A stretch of 64,000 nt of DNA from positions 210,298 to 274,297 of the forward strand of contig CANMMR010000005.1 of the NCBI GenBank assembly GCA_947499095.1, written 5' to 3'. This document shows, piece after piece, positions 28,233 to 35,435 of the stretch. The first letter of the stretch is position 1; each line of letters starts with the position of its first letter. The stretch comes from an uncultured Erythrobacter sp. GTDB lineage: Bacteria; Pseudomonadota; Alphaproteobacteria; Sphingomonadales; Sphingomonadaceae. The notes beneath the pieces are model-generated. The model made no database searches and was not told the DNA's origin. It saw nothing but the letters and a program-made list of their open reading frames with translations. The position numbers were made by a program, and so were the translations under genes.

Positions 28233-28748
28233 ATGAGGTCTATAGGTTTCGCGGCTGCGGCTGCAGCGGCACTCGGTGCGTTCGTCCCTGCGGCACACGC
28301 TCAGCACGCCGATCACGCCGATCATTCGGCCCATGGCACCCAAACCGCGGCACCGGACGCGCTCACGCAGCAGGCAGAGTCCGTGCTCGTTGCCTACCGC
28401 GAAGCACTGGTTGCCCGTGACGAGGCTACCATGCGTATGCTGTTTGCCGCGGACTCCCTGGTGTTCGAGAATGGCAAGGCCGAGGGCACGTTCGCGCAGT
28501 ACATGGAGCACCATCTCGGCCCGGAGTTCGGCGAGATCACCCAGTTCACATTCACCAATCCAACAGTGAACGTCCGGATGGTCGGTCATGTGGCGTTTGG
28601 TCATGAAACCTACCGCTACCGGATTGCCCTCACGGATGGCCGCGTGATCGAGCGCGACGGGGTCGCTACATCAGTGCTGACTCACAAGGATGGCGCTTGG
28701 AAAATCGTCCAGTACCACTCCTCGTCACGCGCTCCGCGTCCCAACTGA
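28233..28748 (+). CDS. Periplasmic SnoaL/DUF4440-like protein
   Basis: This 171-residue protein has a signal peptide (AAAAAAALGAFVPAAHA) and then a His-rich start (HADHADHSAHG). The nuclear-transport-factor-2-like fold is suggested by AESVLVAYREALVARDEATMRMLF and GVATSVLTHKDGAWKIVQYHSSS. It is probably an export-localised binding protein of the copper operon. No enzymatic residues can be assigned. Confidence 0.8.
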   Translation: MRSIGFAAAAAAALGAFVPAAHAQHADHADHSAHGTQTAAPDALTQQAESVLVAYREALVARDEATMRMLFAADSLVFENGKAEGTFAQYMEHHLGPEFGEITQFTFTNPTVNVRMVGHVAFGHETYRYRIALTDGRVIERDGVATSVLTHKDGAWKIVQYHSSSRAPRPN

Positions 28749-28767
28749 TCAAGCGGCCGCTTCCGCA

Positions 28768-29508
28768 ATGACAATCCAGCGTTCGCGCAAGCTTCGGCTG
28801 CACATCTTCGGCAGCAAAGTCCACAAGTGGCTCGCTGTCTTCGTCGGCGTGCAAGCGCTCCTGTGGATGGCAACAGGGACGATCATGTCGTTCCTGAAAA
28901 TCGAACATGTCCGCTCCGAGCACGTGATCTCGCGCGAGCAGTTACCCTTGGGTGCTGACGCTCCGCTACCCGCTTGGGCGGTTATCGAGGGCGACCTGGT
29001 CTCGGCAACGACTAAGACCGTCAACGGAAGGCCGGTGGTCGAGTTGAAGCGCGTCAATGGCAGCGCAACACTGCACGAAGCAGTGACCGGACGGAAATTG
29101 TCGCCGCTCTCCCGCGAGACCGCCGAGCAAATCGCCTCGGCTGCCTGGACGGGACCCGGCACCGCGATCAAATCCTCGAAGTCGATCGAAGCGCCGGTCG
29201 GCACCGAATTCGGCGGACCGTTTCCGGCGTGGCAGGTGCAATTCGCCGATCCGGATGGCACGCGCCTCTACATCGACGCTTCAACCGGCGCGGTGCTCGC
29301 GGCGCGCAGCGATACCTGGCGCCTCTTCGATTTTATCTGGGGGCTCCATATCATGGACTGGACTCAGCGCGACCGGATCAACAGCTGGTGGCTGCTCCTG
29401 TTTGGCATCGGTGGGACCGTCATCGCTATTTCTGGCTTCATACTTCTTGCCAATCGCTTCCCGAGATGGCGCCGTAATCCCGGGAAACGGCTACGACGAA
29501 GGAAATGA
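28768..29508 (+). CDS. PepSY domain membrane protein
   Basis: This 246-residue protein has an N-terminal membrane helix (KWLAVFVGVQALLWMATGTIM). A periplasmic PepSY region follows (FADPDGTRLYIDASTGAVLAARSD), and a C-terminal helix (WWLLLFGIGGTVIAISGFILL). PepSY-TM proteins often sit beside metal reductases and copper genes. ATG 28768 is the first reasonable start after the stop of the preceding gene. It is the last gene of the plus-strand copper operon. Confidence 0.82.
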   Translation: MTIQRSRKLRLHIFGSKVHKWLAVFVGVQALLWMATGTIMSFLKIEHVRSEHVISREQLPLGADAPLPAWAVIEGDLVSATTKTVNGRPVVELKRVNGSATLHEAVTGRKLSPLSRETAEQIASAAWTGPGTAIKSSKSIEAPVGTEFGGPFPAWQVQFADPDGTRLYIDASTGAVLAARSDTWRLFDFIWGLHIMDWTQRDRINSWWLLLFGIGGTVIAISGFILLANRFPRWRRNPGKRLRRRK

Positions 29509-29552
29509 TGGTACGTTTGGTCGTGGTCGGTCGGGCTTTCGAGACCTTACCG

Positions 29553-29771
29553 TTAGCAGGCGAGTTTTCGAGCGATCCAAGCTTCAACATCGTCTTCCGC
29601 CCATGCGACCGCATAGCCACCGAGTTGCACCGGCTTCGGAAACTTGCCTTCGCTCATCCAGCGATAGATCGTTGAACGGCCAAGACCAACACGGTGCTGC
29701 ACCTCAGGCAAGCGGATGAGCCGAGTGACCCGGCGGGCCTCAGTCACTCCTTTGTCGATCTCTTCACCCAC
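29553..29771 (-). CDS. AlpA-family transcriptional regulator of the conjugative element
   Basis: This 72-residue winged-helix protein has the AlpA core: RLIRLPEVQHRVGLGRSTIYRWMSEGKFPKPVQLG, then AVAWAEDDVEAWIARKL. The start is chosen as GTG 29771, because GAAGGAGG lies just upstream and GTGGGTGA overlaps the stop of the preceding gene. ATG 29801 is possible but has no such site. AlpA proteins control excision and integrase genes of mobile elements. It is coupled to the HTH gene and behind a GAAC-N7-GAAC site. Confidence 0.82.
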   Translation of the reverse strand: MGEEIDKGVTEARRVTRLIRLPEVQHRVGLGRSTIYRWMSEGKFPKPVQLGGYAVAWAEDDVEAWIARKLAC

Positions 29772-30255
29772 GATGGCCTCCTTCGGCACCGGCAAAGACA
29801 TCGCCAAGGAGCGCGTCCTTGCGTTCGAGCTCATCAATGTGATCGGAGAGCAGCCGTGCAACACGATGCGCGGTGCCCTTGGCCCAGCGCGGCTTCACAT
29901 CGTAAACCTGGTTGCCCAGGACACGTTCGAGCGCTGAAGGCAGCTCTCCGGAAAAGTCCTCGAAGAATTGCGCGAGGTCCGATTGCAGCCAGGCAATCGC
30001 GTGATCGCCGCTGCTGACGAGGAACAGGAGCAAGTGCGCATGCGGCGCGACGCCGCTTGCCGCAAGAATGCGCAAGGCTTCGCCGAGGCTGGCCGAGCGC
30101 TCACCGGCAAGAATGCGGCGTAAAGCGTCTTTATGGATCTGTGCGTCGCGCGCTATGTCGCAGCGGGCGCGACCGCTGCCTTCGACGGCGGCCAAAAGCA
30201 GCCGGGCGAGATCGGCGCGAACCTGTTGTTCGGCAAAAAGCGCCATGTTGGTCAT
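29764..30255 (-). CDS. HTH regulatory protein of the conjugative element
   Basis: This 163-residue protein has an N-terminal helix-turn-helix-like segment (RCDIARDAQIHKDALRRILAGERSASLGEALRILAASG). A helical C-terminal part follows (SGELPSALERVLGNQVYDVKPRWAKGTAHRVARLLSDHI). The family could not be named. AAAAGGA precedes ATG 30255. It is divergent from the tra operon and its 3' end overlaps alpA, which suggests a regulatory pair. A GAAC-N7-GAAC site sits 72 bases upstream. Confidence 0.75.
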   Translation of the reverse strand: MTNMALFAEQQVRADLARLLLAAVEGSGRARCDIARDAQIHKDALRRILAGERSASLGEALRILAASGVAPHAHLLLFLVSSGDHAIAWLQSDLAQFFEDFSGELPSALERVLGNQVYDVKPRWAKGTAHRVARLLSDHIDELERKDALLGDVFAGAEGGHRG

Positions 30256-30327
30256 CGACGAATCCTTTTCTCAAGATGTGATCGACTCACCGGCTAACCG
30301 CGAAGGAAGCCTGTAGGAAAACGAAAA

Positions 30328-30342
30328 GAACATTTGGAGAAC
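30328..30342 (-). promoter_or_regulatory. SOS (LexA) box upstream of the regulator operon
   Basis: GAAC, seven bases (ATTTGGA), GAAC. This is an exact match to the alphaproteobacterial LexA box GTTC-N7-GTTC read on the other strand. It lies 72 bases before ATG 30255. Confidence 0.7.
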
Positions 30343-30353
30343 ATAAAGGAAGG

Positions 30354-30382
30354 CGCGAATCGGCTTCCTTCAATGATTCGCG
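30354..30382. repeat. Inverted repeat in the tra control region
   Basis: CGCGAATC and GATTCGCG form a perfect 8-bp dyad with a 13-base spacer. It lies between the two LexA-type boxes, the right position for an operator of a local regulator. The binding protein is unknown. Confidence 0.6.
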
Positions 30383-30567
30383 CGAATTTCGGCCGCCGGC
30401 GCGCTTATCGCGGCTCGCTTCGCTCAGAAGCCGGCACAGTCGGCGCTGCTCCGCAATCAGCCTGCGCGAATCCCAGCCTGCGCACCTCCAGATGTCGCTT
30501 TTTGCTTGGCCGGCAGTCCCAAAACCCAGTTCCCGATTTCCTACAGCCCAGCTCCGGAGAGAGGAGA

Positions 30568-30582
30568 GAACATACAGCGAAC
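30568..30582 (+). promoter_or_regulatory. SOS (LexA) box upstream of traA
   Basis: GAAC, seven bases (ATACAGC), GAAC. It matches the alphaproteobacterial LexA consensus exactly and lies 41 bases before traA. Repression here would silence the whole transfer operon. Confidence 0.7.
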
Positions 30583-30623
30583 GCATCGCTGTCTGATGTT
30601 CAATCCCTCGAAAGGTTCCATCC

Positions 30624-30956
30624 ATGACCACCAAGACTGCCCTTCCGGCCCAGCAGCGCAAGTTCAACCGCGTTCGTGGCCGCGACTACATTCTTCCCGC
30701 CTGCGTGGCGCTGGCCTGCGCCGGTGCCGCCTTTGCCGGCGCGGACACCACCTTCGATCCCGCGCTGACCAAGTTCACCGACTTTCTCGAAGGCTCGGGC
30801 GGCAAAATCATCACCGTGCTCAGCCTCGCGGGCGGTCTGATCGGTCTCGCCTCAGGGCGCTTCTCGCTCGGCCAGGTCGCAGTCCCGGTCGGCGTCGGGA
30901 TCGGTGTCGGCACCGGCGTGCCGATCGTCACCTCGGTCGTGACCGCGGTCATCTGA
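30624..30956 (+). CDS. traA: Type-F conjugative pilin TraA
   Basis: This is a 110-residue propilin. A long leader with a hydrophobic stretch ends at AGAAFA near residue 38. The likely mature part is about 70 residues, as in F-pilin. It has two hydrophobic segments (KIITVLSLAGGLIGLASG and VAVPVGVGIGVGTGVPIV), which pack in the pilus. It is the first gene of the tra operon, behind AAAGG and a LexA-type box. Confidence 0.85.
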   Translation: MTTKTALPAQQRKFNRVRGRDYILPACVALACAGAAFAGADTTFDPALTKFTDFLEGSGGKIITVLSLAGGLIGLASGRFSLGQVAVPVGVGIGVGTGVPIVTSVVTAVI

Positions 30957-30987
30957 TCAGCGGATCCGGTCACGACAGGAGGGCGGC

Positions 30988-31275
30988 ATGGCCGACAGGT
31001 ACCTTGTTCCACGGCGGCTCGACGACCCGGAGCTCATCGGCTTCTGGACCATCGACGAGTTTGCAGGGATTCTCATTCCCTTCGCCTGGGGCATTCTCTC
31101 GCAGCATATCTTCATCGGTATCGGCCTGGCCGCCGGGGCCTGGCTTGCCTTGCGGAAGGCAAAGGCACGCGGCGCCGGTTCGGCACTGGTGCATGCTGCG
31201 TACTGGTACCTGCCCGGGAGCTTTCTCGGGCTGAAAGCCACGCCGCCCTCCCACTGCCGCCTGTTGGCGGGCTGA
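30988..31275 (+). CDS. traL: Conjugal transfer protein TraL
   Basis: This 95-residue protein has the TraL family pattern: YLVPRRLDDPELIGFWTIDEF followed by a membrane stretch GILIPFAWGILSQHIFIGIGLAAGAWL. It helps assemble the F-type T4SS pilus in the envelope. AGGAGG precedes the start. Gene order traA-traL-traE matches F-type systems. Confidence 0.9.
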   Translation: MADRYLVPRRLDDPELIGFWTIDEFAGILIPFAWGILSQHIFIGIGLAAGAWLALRKAKARGAGSALVHAAYWYLPGSFLGLKATPPSHCRLLAG

Positions 31276-31287
31276 GGGAGGCGACCC

Positions 31288-31857
31288 ATGCGAGCAGAAT
31301 TCGCGCACGAACAGGCGCAGGCCTACCTGCGGCAACGCAACCGCTTTGCCGTGCTGGCGGGTGTCCTGGGCCTGACCACGCTGGTCAGCCTCGGTGCCGC
31401 GGTAACCCGCGATGAGCAAGTGGTGCTGGTGCCGATCACCGACGAGCGGATCACCGTCTCGAGCGGTGGGATCGATGCGCCCTATCTCGAGCTCGTCACC
31501 CGCGACACCTCGCTGATGCTCCTCAACCGGGCACCGGAAAGCCTCGACTACTGGATGGCGAACATCCTGAAGCTCGCCGATCCCGCTGCGCACGGCCGCC
31601 TCAAGGCTGAGCTTATCAGAATCGTCGAGGAACAGCGCGGCTCGGACATCAGCCAGGCCTTCGTGATCGCGGAAATGCATGTCGATCCCAAGGCCCTGAC
31701 CTCGACCGTCACCGGCACGCTCAAGACCTTCGTCGGCGCGCAGGTGATCGCGAGCCAGCGTCGCTCATTCCGTTTCCGCTGGTCGAAGCGTGGTCTCAGC
31801 CTCGCGCTCGCCGGCTTCGAACAACTTCCCACCGACAAGGAGGAACCCGGCCAATGA
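31288..31857 (+). CDS. traE: Conjugal transfer protein TraE
   Basis: This 189-residue VirB8-like inner-membrane T4SS component has one N-terminal helix (FAVLAGVLGLTTLVSLGAAV) and a periplasmic domain with ITDERITVSSGGIDAPYLE. Its end overlaps traK by four bases. It carries the normal TraE length and needs no shifted start. Confidence 0.9.
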   Translation: MRAEFAHEQAQAYLRQRNRFAVLAGVLGLTTLVSLGAAVTRDEQVVLVPITDERITVSSGGIDAPYLELVTRDTSLMLLNRAPESLDYWMANILKLADPAAHGRLKAELIRIVEEQRGSDISQAFVIAEMHVDPKALTSTVTGTLKTFVGAQVIASQRRSFRFRWSKRGLSLALAGFEQLPTDKEEPGQ

Positions 31858-32669
31858 GCCTTCTCCCATCCCCCCTCGCTGCGGCGCTTGCCGGAACCGG
31901 CCTTGCCTGTTTCGCGATCGGCGCGACAAAGCGCCCCGATCACGGGCTCAAGCTGACCGGCCTCGCCGTACTCGCCTTCGCGCTCGCGCCGGTCCCGGCG
32001 CATGCCGACCAGTTCGTCGAAGCGGCTGACAATGCGACCATCGACTGCGAACTCGCCCGCGGCGAACTCACAAGGATCGCGCTCATCGATGATGGCTTTG
32101 CCAATGTCTCGAAGATCGCGAGCGGCTTTCCCTACAACGACTTCCAGGTGACGCATGAGCCGGTGCGCGGAGACATATATATCTCCGTGCCCCCGCAATT
32201 TGCCGCTGCCCGGGTCAGCTTCTTTGCGACCAGCAAGGCGGGCTATGTCTACAAGTTCGCCTGCCGCCTCGGTGGTGAGGAAGCGACCCAGCTCTTCATT
32301 ACCAATCCCGCGCTCGCTAAAGCTGCGGCTACCGAATGGGAGACCGAGACCGGACCCGAGGACGCTGCGATCCGCCTGATCGAGGCGATGGCGAGCGATG
32401 CCGTCCTGCCCGGTTTCACTGCCCGCGCCGAACTTTCGGCTCCGCGCCGAACCGGCGGGATCGAGGTCCAGCTGGTCGCGGAATACCAGGGCGATGAACT
32501 CACCGGACAGCGTTTCCTCGTGCGCAACCTCGGCCAGGAGAGCCTTGCGCTTGGCTCCGAGCGCGAAGGTCCCGCAGGCGCGCTCGCCTTCGCCTATGGC
32601 CGCGATGCACTCGCTCCCGGTGAAGCGACCAGTGCCTTCCTTGTCTTTGCCAAGGGAGGGCTCGACTGA
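31854..32669 (+). CDS. traK: Conjugal transfer secretin-like protein TraK
   Basis: This 271-residue protein matches the VirB9-like TraK role in the outer-membrane core. It has a leader ending near VPAHADQFVEAADNATIDCELA, then the typical beta-rich body (FPYNDFQVTHEPVRGDIYISV and GYVYKFACRLGGEEATQLFI). It overlaps traE and traB by four and one bases, showing tight operon packing. The N-terminus is unusually long, with an extra hydrophobic stretch. Confidence 0.88.
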   Translation: MSLLPSPLAAALAGTGLACFAIGATKRPDHGLKLTGLAVLAFALAPVPAHADQFVEAADNATIDCELARGELTRIALIDDGFANVSKIASGFPYNDFQVTHEPVRGDIYISVPPQFAAARVSFFATSKAGYVYKFACRLGGEEATQLFITNPALAKAAATEWETETGPEDAAIRLIEAMASDAVLPGFTARAELSAPRRTGGIEVQLVAEYQGDELTGQRFLVRNLGQESLALGSEREGPAGALAFAYGRDALAPGEATSAFLVFAKGGLD

Positions 32670-33997
32670 TGGCCGAGGCACCACAGAAGGACGCCGAAAA
32701 GAGGCCTCTGCCAGGCTCGCCGGAAGCGCGCGAAAGCGGACGGCGCAACCTCAATTCGCAGATCGCGCAGCGCCAGAAGATGCTGCTCGCCGGGATCGGG
32801 GCCATCGCGCTCATCGGCGGCGGCATGTTCATCTTCGGCGGCGACGGCGACGAGGCTGGCACCGATGCCAATGGCGCGGCGACGATCGACACCGGGGGCC
32901 TCGTCAATCGTAACCTCTCGCAGCGCGAGTTCGTCGCAAGTTACGGCAACCGGCTCGATGCACAGGGCCGCGCGATCAAGGATCTGCAGCAATCGCAGCT
33001 GCCGCGCCCCGAGATCGAGCAGGAGCTTGAGGCCCTGCGCAGCGAGAACGCGCAGATGCGCTCCGACGGTCAGGCGGCGATCGACGCGATCTCAGCCGAG
33101 AATGCCAATCTGCGTTCACAGCTCAGCGACGCCGCGAACGCGCCTGCAGCCGCACCGCAAGCAACTCAGTATGGGCCACCGCCACCGGCCTATGGCCCCG
33201 GCGTCGGCACCGGCGGGGCTGTCCAGCCACCGCAAGGAGGGCCGGAAGCGCAAGGCGGGCAGCTCAGCCTAATGAATTTCAGCGCGGAGACGGGCAAGGA
33301 CGGGAAGCCGCTCGCGGCAGAGACTGCGCCGGCACTGCTGCTCGAAGCGAGCCGCGATTACCTGCCGCCTAACAGCTACGCACCGGCAACGGTCATCGTG
33401 GGTGTCGATGCCTCGACCGGCGTTGCCAGCCAGAGCGATCCGCTTCCCGTCGTGCTCCGGATCACCGGACCGGCCCGCTCGGTGATGCGCGGCAACAAGC
33501 TGCTCACCACCGACATCACCGGCTGCCTCGTCAATGGCGCGGCGCGCGGTGATCTCTCGGCGGAGAAGGTCTACGTCAAGCTGGTGCGCATGACCTGCGC
33601 GCAACCCGGTGGCCGCTTCGCGGTGAGCGAGGTCAAGGGGTTCATCTCCTTCGCCGGAAAGTCGGGCGTGCGCGGCCGCGTTGTCAGCCGCGAGGGCAGC
33701 CTTGTCAGCCAGGCGCTGCTCGCCGGAATCGTCGGCGGCTTCGGCCGCGGATTCTCAGCCAACGCCAACGGCATCTTCACCGGTCAGGTCGGCGCCAACG
33801 GTCAGCGCGAAGCCCTGTCGCCGACCGACATCCTCGCCGGTGGCTTCGGCCAAGGTGCCGGCGAGGCTGCCGACACCGTCAGCCGATACCTCATCGAACG
33901 CGCCGAACAATACCAACCCGTCGTCGAGATGCCGACCGGCATCGCAGTCGAGATCGTCTTTCTCGACGGCGTCCACGTCAGGAGCCCCTCCAAATGA
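32669..33997 (+). CDS. traB: Conjugal transfer protein TraB (VirB10 family)
   Basis: This 442-residue T4SS protein spans inner and outer membranes. It has one N-terminal helix (MLLAGIGAIALIGGGMFIFG) and a coiled-coil stretch (EIEQELEALRSENAQMRSDGQA). A proline-rich linker follows, then the VirB10/TrbI-type beta-barrel domain (YLPPNSYAPATVIVGVDAS...VKLVRMTC and GIAVEIVFLDGV). It completes the core complex with TraK and TraV. Confidence 0.92.
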   Translation: MAEAPQKDAEKRPLPGSPEARESGRRNLNSQIAQRQKMLLAGIGAIALIGGGMFIFGGDGDEAGTDANGAATIDTGGLVNRNLSQREFVASYGNRLDAQGRAIKDLQQSQLPRPEIEQELEALRSENAQMRSDGQAAIDAISAENANLRSQLSDAANAPAAAPQATQYGPPPPAYGPGVGTGGAVQPPQGGPEAQGGQLSLMNFSAETGKDGKPLAAETAPALLLEASRDYLPPNSYAPATVIVGVDASTGVASQSDPLPVVLRITGPARSVMRGNKLLTTDITGCLVNGAARGDLSAEKVYVKLVRMTCAQPGGRFAVSEVKGFISFAGKSGVRGRVVSREGSLVSQALLAGIVGGFGRGFSANANGIFTGQVGANGQREALSPTDILAGGFGQGAGEAADTVSRYLIERAEQYQPVVEMPTGIAVEIVFLDGVHVRSPSK

Positions 33998-34866
33998 ACT
34001 ACAATAACCACCGGCCGGGCCTGAAGGCCCGCACCGCCCACCTTGCCCTTGCCCTCTCGAGCGCCGCCGCCGTGCTGACGCTCGGCGTCTCTGCCGTCAC
34101 TGCGATGCCTGCGAGCGCCGCCGGCATGGCCAGCGATGTCGCGCAGGCGCTGAAACTGCGGCTACCCAAGACCCCGATCGATGCGATCAGCTGCGACACG
34201 CTCGGGCCCTGGTGCGAAGTCGTCTCGGGCGACACGCTGTTCTACATCGACGAGACCGCCCGCTATCTCTTCGTGGGCCGTCTCTACGACATGGAAGAGC
34301 GGCGCGACGTCACCGCCGCCCGCCTGCTCGAACTCAATCCCGACCTGCTTGCGGCCGGTGCGGCACGCGTAGCGAGCGATGCGCCGGCGGGACGTGACGA
34401 AGCGCCTGTGCAGGCGGCCGCCAGCCATGTCGACCTCTCGTCGCTTCCAGCTGCCGGCGCGATCCATTGGGGCAACCCCAAGGGCGAGCGCCTGGTCGTC
34501 TTCTCGGATTTCCAGTGCGGGTACTGCCAGCGCCTGACCGCCGAACTCGCCAAGGCCAAGGTTATGATCGAAGAGCGACCAATCTCGATCTTCGGCGCGG
34601 CAAGTCGCAAGATTTCCGAGGCCGTGCTGTGCGCCAAGGATCCGGCAAAGGCACTGCATGCAGCCTACGCCGGTCAGGCGCCGGCGACCGGCAAGACCTG
34701 CAAGGACGCCAAGGCGCTCGATGCCAACGAAGCCTTCGCAAAGGCCAACGGGTTTGCCGGAACTCCGGTCATCGTGCGCGCCCGCGATGGGGCGGTGCTT
34801 TATGGTTACCGCGATGCCGCGGCGATCCGCCGTTTCGTCGCCGAGGGCAAGGGAGAGGCGCAGTGA
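33994..34866 (+). CDS. DsbC-type periplasmic disulfide isomerase of the transfer operon
   Basis: This 290-residue thioredoxin-fold protein has a signal sequence (LALALSSAAAVLTLGVSAV). An N-terminal dimerisation part follows (LFYIDETARYLFVGRLYDM), then a C-terminal thioredoxin domain with FSDFQCGYCQRL, active site CGYC near residue 174, and the cis-Pro stretch FAGTPVIVRARDG. It probably folds the cysteine-rich T4SS proteins (TraN, TraU, TraH, TraF). It overlaps traV by four bases. Confidence 0.9.
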   Translation: MNYNNHRPGLKARTAHLALALSSAAAVLTLGVSAVTAMPASAAGMASDVAQALKLRLPKTPIDAISCDTLGPWCEVVSGDTLFYIDETARYLFVGRLYDMEERRDVTAARLLELNPDLLAAGAARVASDAPAGRDEAPVQAAASHVDLSSLPAAGAIHWGNPKGERLVVFSDFQCGYCQRLTAELAKAKVMIEERPISIFGAASRKISEAVLCAKDPAKALHAAYAGQAPATGKTCKDAKALDANEAFAKANGFAGTPVIVRARDGAVLYGYRDAAAIRRFVAEGKGEAQ

Positions 34867-35435
34867 GCCGGCTCCCGATCCTTCGCGCCGTGGTGCTCGC
34901 TGCGCCGCTCCTTTTGGCCAGTGGCTGCGCCAGCCTTGGCGGCAATGTGAAAGGCAATTTTGCCTGCCGTGCTCCCGAAGGAACCTGCGCGCCCACCTCC
35001 ACGATCGATGCCGGGGCGACCGCCATCGAAAAGGTTGACACGTCTGACGCGCATCGGACGGTGAGCCCGACCGGAGAAGCGGTTCGCCGTTTGCAGGTCG
35101 TGCTGACAGGATACCGCGACGCGGCGGGCCGCGACCATGAGGCGCGCGTCGTTTACCTGACGCTGCCCGAACAGGCAGGGTCGGGCTGGCGCGCGCCGCA
35201 GGGCCGCCGCGAAGTCCTGCGCTCGCTGGCATCGACCATTGCCGCGACGCGCGAAGGCAACCCCGCACCCGAGTTCCAACCCACAGACACATTGCCGGAA
35301 CAGCTGTTCATCCCCTCGCAGCCCGTTCCGGCGATGCCCGGCGCTGACGCGCCGGAACCCGGGGGACCTGGCTCGTTTTCCCTTCCCCGCGAGCCGGTCC
35401 CCCACCCTGACATGACCGAAGGAGAGAGCCAGTGA
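34863..35435 (+). CDS. traV: Conjugal transfer lipoprotein TraV
   Basis: This 190-residue T4SS lipoprotein starts at GTG 34863, in a GTGA overlap with the isomerase gene. It has a lipobox ASGC near residue 22 and then NVKGNFACRAPEGTCAPTS, the conserved paired cysteines of TraV. It anchors the core complex in the outer membrane. A proline-rich tail ends the protein. Confidence 0.88.
   Translation: MSRLPILRAVVLAAPLLLASGCASLGGNVKGNFACRAPEGTCAPTSTIDAGATAIEKVDTSDAHRTVSPTGEAVRRLQVVLTGYRDAAGRDHEARVVYLTLPEQAGSGWRAPQGRREVLRSLASTIAATREGNPAPEFQPTDTLPEQLFIPSQPVPAMPGADAPEPGGPGSFSLPREPVPHPDMTEGESQ

Larger units (their letters stand above)
30256..30623. other. Divergent control region of the conjugative element
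   Basis: About 370 bases separate the regulator operon from traA. They contain two exact GAAC-N7-GAAC boxes (30328-30342 and 30568-30582) and an 8-bp inverted repeat (CGCGAATC at 30354-30361 and GATTCGCG at 30375-30382). No gene was recognised here. The arrangement is that of a divergent promoter under shared control. Confidence 0.7.
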
